Both the position numbers and the translations under genes were made by a program. The notes under the pieces were generated by a model, which saw nothing but the letters and a program-made list of their open reading frames with translations, searched no databases and was not told the DNA's origin. DNA of 9,210 bases, from NCBI GenBank assembly GCA_904420155.1, contig CAJFUH010000098.1:1-9210 (forward strand), read 5' to 3'. Source of the DNA: an uncultured Clostridia bacterium (GTDB lineage Bacteria > Bacillota > Clostridia > Oscillospirales > Acutalibacteraceae). Positions 6,399 through 9,210 of this stretch are shown here, piece by piece (position 1 is the stretch's first letter; every line of letters starts with the position of its first letter).

Positions 6399-6426
6399 TT
6401 GAATTTTTAGAATAAATTGATATAAT
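6399..6426 (+). promoter_or_regulatory. Promoter of GNAT gene
   Basis: TTGAAT (6399-6404), a 16-base spacer and TATAAT (6421-6426). The predicted start is near 6431-6434, exactly at the beginning of the structured leader. The spacer is one base short of optimum, but both boxes are good. Confidence 0.72.
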
Positions 6427-6430
6427 AGAA

Positions 6431-6521
6431 GGGAGAGAATACGGTTTTCCGTCTGATCTCGCCTTGTTGATGGGATATGCCCGACTGCACAAGCAAGGTA
6501 CCCTTGTCAAACTTTAGGAGG
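6431..6521 (+). promoter_or_regulatory. Structured leader RNA of GNAT gene, candidate cis-regulator
   Basis: A leader of about 95 bases, dense in helices. Stem 1 (6431-6463) has an inner hairpin ACGG-TTTT-CCGT and a GAGA/TCTC helix flanking a GAAT/CTGA internal loop able to form tandem G-A pairs. Stem 2 joins CCTTG (6462-6466) to CAAGG (6494-6498) around a GGG-ATATG-CCC hairpin. The same CAAGG can instead pair with a second CCTTG (6502-6506) through a 3-base loop, directly before the SD AGGAGG (6516-6521). These alternatives exclude each other, as in a riboswitch. No known class was recognised: the T-box, SAM, glycine, ZTP, fluoride and guanidine signatures I know are absent. Folding was by eye only. 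Confidence 0.45.
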
Positions 6522-6528
6522 AATTAGT

Positions 6529-7029
6529 ATGCCAGATATGTTGGTTTCCCTCTTGCACCTGCCTCAGGCACAAGATTTATACGATTCTTTAGAACAAAAG
6601 GGCATCCGTATTCAACGGGCCATGACCCCTGATAAGCTTTATGTAGTAAAATGGGTAAAGGACCATTTTGGGGCTGGATTTGCGGGAGAATGCGACGCCT
6701 CCTTTTCCCATCATCCAGTGTCCTGTTTTTTGGCCGTGCAGGACCGCCGTATTTTAGGTTTTGCTTGTTATAACGCCACCTATCCTGACTTTTTCGGACC
6801 AACCGCCGTGTTGGAATCCCAGCGGGGATCAGGCATTGGAAAAGCTTTATTGATCCGTTCTCTGGAAGCTATGCGCGACTATGGATACGCTTACGCTATC
6901 ATAGGCGGGGTAGGGCCGGTGGAGTTCTATTCCAAATGTGTGGGCGCCACCTTGATTCCGGATTCCACGCCAGGTATTTACCGCGATTTGATCGGCGCGA
7001 ATCCGGAAGAGCATTCGGCCCCTTTATAA
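6529..7029 (+). CDS. GNAT family N-acetyltransferase
   Basis: A 166-residue cytosolic acyltransferase with the GNAT fold. The acetyl-CoA loop (motif A) is VLESQRGSGIGKALL (about residues 94-108; the Q/R-x-x-G-x-G/A core is Q98-R-G-S-G-I-G). The strand before it is FLAVQDRRILGFACY. The C-terminal FY of GPVEFYSKCVGA (motif B region, about 129-140) is typical of the family. The acceptor substrate cannot be deduced. The segment between ILGFACYNAT and FFGPT resembles a GNAT subfamily I associate loosely with amino-sugar genes, but no such gene is nearby. The start has a perfect AGGAGG at 7-base spacing. It has its own promoter and a long structured leader, and is divergent from the XRE regulator. 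No strong terminator follows, so read-through into the lipoprotein gene is possible. Confidence 0.88.
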   Translation: MPDMLVSLLHLPQAQDLYDSLEQKGIRIQRAMTPDKLYVVKWVKDHFGAGFAGECDASFSHHPVSCFLAVQDRRILGFACYNATYPDFFGPTAVLESQRGSGIGKALLIRSLEAMRDYGYAYAIIGGVGPVEFYSKCVGATLIPDSTPGIYRDLIGANPEEHSAPL

Positions 7030-7089
7030 TTTTTTTATTAAAAATAAACTTTCCTGTTTTTTCGGTATCAGTGGGAAATACTAGATGGG

Positions 7090-7133
7090 ATAGGTCTATT
7101 CCCTGTTCTTTCAAATACAGAAAATAGGTCTAT
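7090..7133. repeat. Two direct copies of ATAGGTCTAT
   Basis: The identical decamer occurs at 7090-7099 and 7124-7133, starts 34 bases apart (a little over three helical turns). It lies between the GNAT gene and the lipoprotein gene. The first copy sits inside a near-palindrome GGGATAGGTCTATTCCC, with one extra T. Spacing and position suggest protein-binding sites; no regulator is identified. Confidence 0.4.
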
Positions 7134-7159
7134 CTAACAGAAAAGACAAGGAGAGATTT

Positions 7160-7390
7160 GTGACGAAAAAATATGTGTATACGGTAGTAGCCATTCTTTT
7201 TATTGGAGTTTTATGTTCAGGATGTGGTAAGGAAAAGGACGGCAATCCTTCTTCGTTGGAGTCGCTTCCTTCCCCCAGCGAGCTTGTATCCGATATCCCT
7301 TCTGCGGTGGACGATCTGATCTCAGGGATGGAATCGAACTTAGAAGGACATGATTCTTCTGTAAACTCATCCTCCACTTCTATGCCATAA
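7160..7390 (+). CDS. Small putative lipoprotein
   Basis: A 76-residue protein with a short basic N-terminus (MTKKY), a hydrophobic helix (VYTVVAILFIGVL) and a lipobox-like CSGC ending at Cys22. It should be exported, lipid-modified on Cys22 and cleaved before it. Cys at -3 is less usual than Leu, but the region VLCSGCGK looks normal for clostridial lipoproteins. The mature part of about 55 residues is acidic, rich in Ser, Pro and Asp, and probably disordered, with no domain I recognise. Translation starts at GTG (7160-7162), supported by AAGGAG six bases upstream. It is followed at once by a strong terminator, and two decamer repeats lie upstream. Its function is unknown; it could be a tether, a decoy or a sporulation/envelope peptide. 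Confidence 0.75.
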   Translation: MTKKYVYTVVAILFIGVLCSGCGKEKDGNPSSLESLPSPSELVSDIPSAVDDLISGMESNLEGHDSSVNSSSTSMP

Positions 7391-7402
7391 CTTCATCTGG
7401 AT

Positions 7403-7446
7403 AAGCAGGCCTGTACTCCTATCGTCCGGCCTGCTTTCTTTCTATT
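7403..7446 (+). terminator. Terminator after lipoprotein gene
   Basis: AAGCAGGCC (7403-7411) pairs perfectly with GGCCTGCTT (7428-7436) across a 16-base loop and is followed by TCTTTCTATT. It ends the GNAT-lipoprotein region, 12 bases after the lipoprotein stop. Confidence 0.8.
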
Positions 7447-7506
7447 GGAGGGACTGCCGAGTGATCCCCATTTATGGGCAATCTGAATATTTCGGAGGTG
7501 TTTCCT

Positions 7507-8124
7507 ATGGATTTCGATGTGCTTACCGCAGGAGTCGAACCAGGTGGATTACGATCGAAAAATGAAATCAAGTTACTTATTTGTTATATGCTGACCAGCG
7601 CAAAGGCTCCTCTTGCCAAAACAGATATTATATCCATCATTCAGGATAACGGCCTCGCCAATTATTTTGAAATCACCAGCGCCTTTGCGGATCTATTGGA
7701 ACACGGAAATATTGTTTGTGCAGACGAAAAAGAAGACCTTTATTCCGTTACGGAATCCGGTATGTTGATTTCCAGCCAGCTGGATATTTCTCTGCCTATC
7801 TCCGTCCGGGAACGGGCGCTCTCCGCCACTATGAACCTGCTGGCAAAAATCAAGCGGGAACAGGAAAATCGCGTGCGTATTCAGCAGACGGAACAGGGAT
7901 ATATGGTATCATGCAGCGTTTCCGGTGGAAATATGGACTTGATGTCCTTAAGTCTATATGTCCCCGATATGCTCCAGGCCAAAATGGTAAAGAAAAATTT
8001 CCATAAAGACCCCGCTAGGGTTTATCGGTGTCTGTTAGCCTTGGTCACCGGCAATTCAGATCTGACCGCTGAAATTTTGCAGGAGAAAACGCAGAATACC
8101 CGGAACCGCCGAAATAGAAAATAA
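7507..8124 (+). CDS. DUF4364 family protein, winged-helix-like
   Basis: A 205-residue protein matching the DUF4364 family common in Clostridia. The N-terminus MDFDVLTAGVEPGGLRSKNE leads into IKLLICYMLTSAKAPLAKTD, a typical opening for this family. Residues of about 17-95 look like a winged helix: helices around IIQDNGLANYFEITSAFADL and a wing around GNIVCADEKEDLYSVTESG. A basic, mixed alpha/beta C-terminal region follows, ending in a very basic tail (NTRNRRNRK). A DNA-binding or regulatory role is likely but not established. The frame is open from ATG 7474, but ATG 7507 has GGAGGTG at 6 bases and the conserved N-terminus, so I use 7507. It is followed by a strong terminator and is convergent with bofA. 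No clear promoter was found in the 60 bases after the preceding terminator. Confidence 0.85.
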   Translation: MDFDVLTAGVEPGGLRSKNEIKLLICYMLTSAKAPLAKTDIISIIQDNGLANYFEITSAFADLLEHGNIVCADEKEDLYSVTESGMLISSQLDISLPISVRERALSATMNLLAKIKREQENRVRIQQTEQGYMVSCSVSGGNMDLMSLSLYVPDMLQAKMVKKNFHKDPARVYRCLLALVTGNSDLTAEILQEKTQNTRNRRNRK

Positions 8125-8135
8125 TTGATATAACT

Positions 8136-8185
8136 AGAACAAAGGCGCTGCCCGCTTCTAAAGGAGCGGACGGCGCCTTTGTTCT
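8136..8185. terminator. Bidirectional terminator between DUF4364 gene and bofA
   Basis: A perfect 13-bp outer stem, AGAACAAAGGCGC (8136-8148) with GCGCCTTTGTTCT (8173-8185). The inner CCGCT/AGCGG arm extends the hairpin. A/T-rich ends on both sides let it serve both convergent genes: the stops are at 8124 (plus) and 8193 (minus). Confidence 0.88.
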
Positions 8186-8192
8186 ATTGCTA

Positions 8193-8465
8193 TTATTGGA
8201 CGATCAAGGATAGGAGCAGCAACAACGTCACTCCGGGAACTCCCGCAACCGCTGATACGCCTACGGTCATCAGGCTGACCGGCAGGGTAACTCCGGTAAA
8301 AAAACCCGATATGTTGACGGCAACCAGAGCGATAATCCCCGTTAATATTCCTCCTATTGCTTTTCTTACCGGTTTCTTAGCTTGTACAACAACCTGGACT
8401 ATGACCAATAACAGGAAAACAATTCCCGCGATTAGCCAAATCACCCATTGCGGCACATCAGACAT
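8193..8465 (-). CDS. bofA: BofA family inhibitor of pro-sigma-K processing
   Basis: A 90-residue integral membrane protein. There are two hydrophobic helices (about residues 7-28 and 36-53) and a conserved C-terminal region, FFTGVTLPVSLMTVGVSAVA, followed by GVPGVTLLLLLSLI. This matches BofA, in which a glycine-rich loop (GxxLPxNxxT...GxxGxPG-like) precedes the last hydrophobic stretch. In Bacillus, BofA sits in the outer forespore membrane with SpoIVFA and holds the protease SpoIVFB inactive until engulfment signals arrive, timing sigma-K activation. The length is typical. The SD AAAGGGG abuts the ATG at 8463-8465, leaving no spacing; a GTG at 8454-8456 has 9-base spacing and may be the real start (87 residues). 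It lies downstream of a DUF2508 (YaaL-like) gene, the same order as yaaL-bofA in Bacillus subtilis, which supports the call. Confidence 0.85.
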   Translation of the reverse strand: MSDVPQWVIWLIAGIVFLLLVIVQVVVQAKKPVRKAIGGILTGIIALVAVNISGFFTGVTLPVSLMTVGVSAVAGVPGVTLLLLLSLIVQ

Positions 8466-8485
8466 CCCCTTTCACAGGAATTTTT

Positions 8486-8548
8486 ACAGCAATTCTACGC
8501 TGTTTTTTCAGCCTGTATCCCCTCTGGGTTCCCCAGGATAAACAGGCT
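8486..8548 (-). promoter_or_regulatory. Hairpins in the DUF2508-bofA intergenic region
   Basis: The large hairpin (8510-8548) has AGCCTGT pairing with ACAGGCT, then ATCC/GGAT after a 2-base bulge, and a distal TGGG/CCCA capped by TTC. It overlaps the stop codon of the DUF2508 gene. A second one, ACAGC/GCTGT, is at 8486-8503. Neither is followed by U on the minus strand, so they are not ordinary terminators for that transcript. They may tune read-through, mRNA stability or bofA translation. Confidence 0.4.
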
Positions 8549-8811
8549 TAGAAAGGCGAGGCGGAAAGGTTGCATTGTTTCGCGCGGCTAAGCAAATATC
8601 GGTAGCGCGCTTGTAAGGCTTCCCGCTGGTAAATACAGGAATCAATCATATCGTCATTGCATTCCATATCAAACCACTGATCGATATATTGCAGTTGCTG
8701 GCTGACTTCCCTGATTTCCTTTAAGATCGCTTTGGCCTCCATTTCTGCGGATACCTCTTTTTTGGCCACGTTGTCTACCGTATGCCGAATCATATAAAGC
8801 ACACCTTCCAT
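8548..8811 (-). CDS. DUF2508 (YaaL-like) family protein
   Basis: An 87-residue helical, charged, cytosolic protein. The core signature is the C-terminal DDMIDSCIYQREALQARYRY followed by LLSRAKQ, close to the DUF2508 pattern (IDxxIYxxEALxxRYxYLLxxAK). An N-terminal amphipathic helix is likely a coiled coil (KKEVSAEMEAKAILKEIREV). In Bacillus subtilis, yaaL lies directly before bofA, and the same order is seen here. The function is unknown. Start choice: ATG 8811 has GGAGG at 10 bases; ATG 8793 (MIRHTVDN, 81 residues) has AAGGTG at 8 bases and is an equal candidate; a TTG at 8820 is too close to the SD. A promoter lies about 90 bases upstream. The gene is followed by the hairpin region and bofA, probably in one transcript. 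Confidence 0.82.
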   Translation of the reverse strand: MEGVLYMIRHTVDNVAKKEVSAEMEAKAILKEIREVSQQLQYIDQWFDMECNDDMIDSCIYQREALQARYRYLLSRAKQCNLSASPF

Positions 8812-8898
8812 AAATAACAAACCTCCGCCTATACCATCTCCGCATCAACGGCGATAGTAGTAATATTTATGTAAGTAGATTGGGCATTTATGTCAGGA

Positions 8899-8926
8899 AT
8901 TATACAAGTGCCTTTATTATTTTCAA
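8899..8926 (-). promoter_or_regulatory. Promoter of DUF2508-bofA pair
   Basis: On the minus strand, TTGAAA (8921-8926), a 16-base spacer and TATAAT (8899-8904). The start is expected near 8892, giving a leader of about 80 bases. The form is vegetative sigma-A; no sigma-E or sigma-G-like element was seen. Confidence 0.68.
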
Positions 8927-8951
8927 AGATGGTCGCTCTTTCCTATTCCTA

Positions 8952-9004
8952 TAGAAAAAGGCGTTTCCATGGATGAAATCAAATCATGGAAACGCCTTTT
9001 TCTA
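8952..9004. terminator. Strong terminator downstream of RNase R-like gene
   Basis: A perfect 20-bp inverted repeat, 8952-8971 with 8985-9004, and a 13-base loop. The stem contains AAAAAGGCGTTTCCATG and ends in CCTTTTTCTA on either strand, so it can work in both directions. It lies about 100 bases after the RNase R stop and before the DUF2508 promoter. The 97 bases in between (9005-9101) hold no convincing feature. Confidence 0.85.
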
Positions 9005-9101
9005 GATTGTGAGCAAGAGGATCGGACGATACCCAGGACAGAATCGAAAATTCCTTTTATTGGCATATCCTCAAATAGAGTTTTTAGTCAAAAAACACAA
9101 C

Positions 9102-9210
9102 TTATCCCTTTTCCGCGGGGACAAAATCGATCATTCCCGTGGCTACATCCGCTGCCGCCACCTGAATTCTCAGCGCTCCTCCAATGGTCAATTGACGGCC
9201 GCTGATCTCA
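9102..9210 (-). CDS. rnr: Ribonuclease R-like protein, C-terminal end
   Basis: The last 35 codons of a gene entering from the right edge, with TAA at 9102-9104. The peptide reads EISGRQLTIGGALRIQVAAA, then DVATGMIDFVPAEKG. This matches the end of the S1 RNA-binding domain of RNase R/VacB exoribonucleases (TGxxxxLGdxVrVxVxxaDxxxrxIDF). RNase R is a processive 3'-5' hydrolytic exonuclease that degrades structured RNA and helps quality control with tmRNA. The catalytic RNB domain lies outside the window, so other S1-ending proteins cannot be fully excluded. Confidence 0.72.
   Translation of the reverse strand, partial: EISGRQLTIGGALRIQVAAADVATGMIDFVPAEKG

Noticed and set aside
6470..6517. 15-codon upstream ORF (MGYARLHKQGTLVKL) whose TAG overlaps the GNAT SD
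   Set aside because: It has no SD of its own and lies inside the predicted stem-loops; the stop/SD overlap is suggestive but can be chance.
8179..8541. 120-codon plus-strand ORF opposite bofA
   Set aside because: It begins inside a terminator stem and is antisense to the well-supported BofA frame.
8934..9066. Minus-strand ORF of about 44 codons starting MPIKGIFDSV
   Set aside because: It reads straight through the 20-bp terminator hairpin and its SD is only 2 bases from the ATG.

Overview
The window looks like an ordinary chromosomal segment of a low-to-mid GC, endospore-forming Gram-positive bacterium of class Clostridia, perhaps Oscillospirales. This rests on strong AGGAGG-type Shine-Dalgarno (SD) sites, a DnaD/DnaC-type helicase-loader pair, a DUF4364 protein, a DUF2508-BofA pair (BofA is a sporulation checkpoint protein), a TSCPD protein and luxS. 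No insertion sequence, phage module, CRISPR array or rRNA was seen. The lineage call is inference from gene content.

Left part (1-3067, minus strand): a compact run reads PHP phosphoesterase, TSCPD protein, four-helix membrane protein, zinc-dependent phospholipase C-like protein, then the first 27 codons of luxS, which runs off the left edge. Gaps are 16 to 37 bases and every start has an SD site, so this is probably one operon. Its likely promoter is at 3039-3067, followed by two small palindromes.

Middle (3121-3822): a single tRNA-Gly(GCC) on the minus strand has a consensus promoter and a terminator starting at its CCA end. Next come two tiny tandem minus-strand ORFs of 29 and 37 codons; the second encodes a basic single-pass membrane peptide. 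They are divergent from the plus-strand dnaD-dnaC pair (3823-5854), which encodes replication-initiation proteins.

Right part: an XRE-family regulator (minus) converges on the dnaC-like gene and is divergent from a GNAT acetyltransferase. The acetyltransferase has its own promoter and a roughly 95-base leader with competing stem-loops. A small GTG-start lipoprotein and a DUF4364 winged-helix protein follow, each ending in a strong terminator. On the minus strand, a DUF2508 protein and BofA form a pair, with an elaborate hairpin between them. The window ends in the last 35 codons of an RNase R-like S1 domain, terminated by a 20-bp perfect hairpin.

No clearly new multi-gene system is visible. 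The best leads are the two micro-ORFs, the structured acetyltransferase leader and the DUF2508-bofA hairpin.
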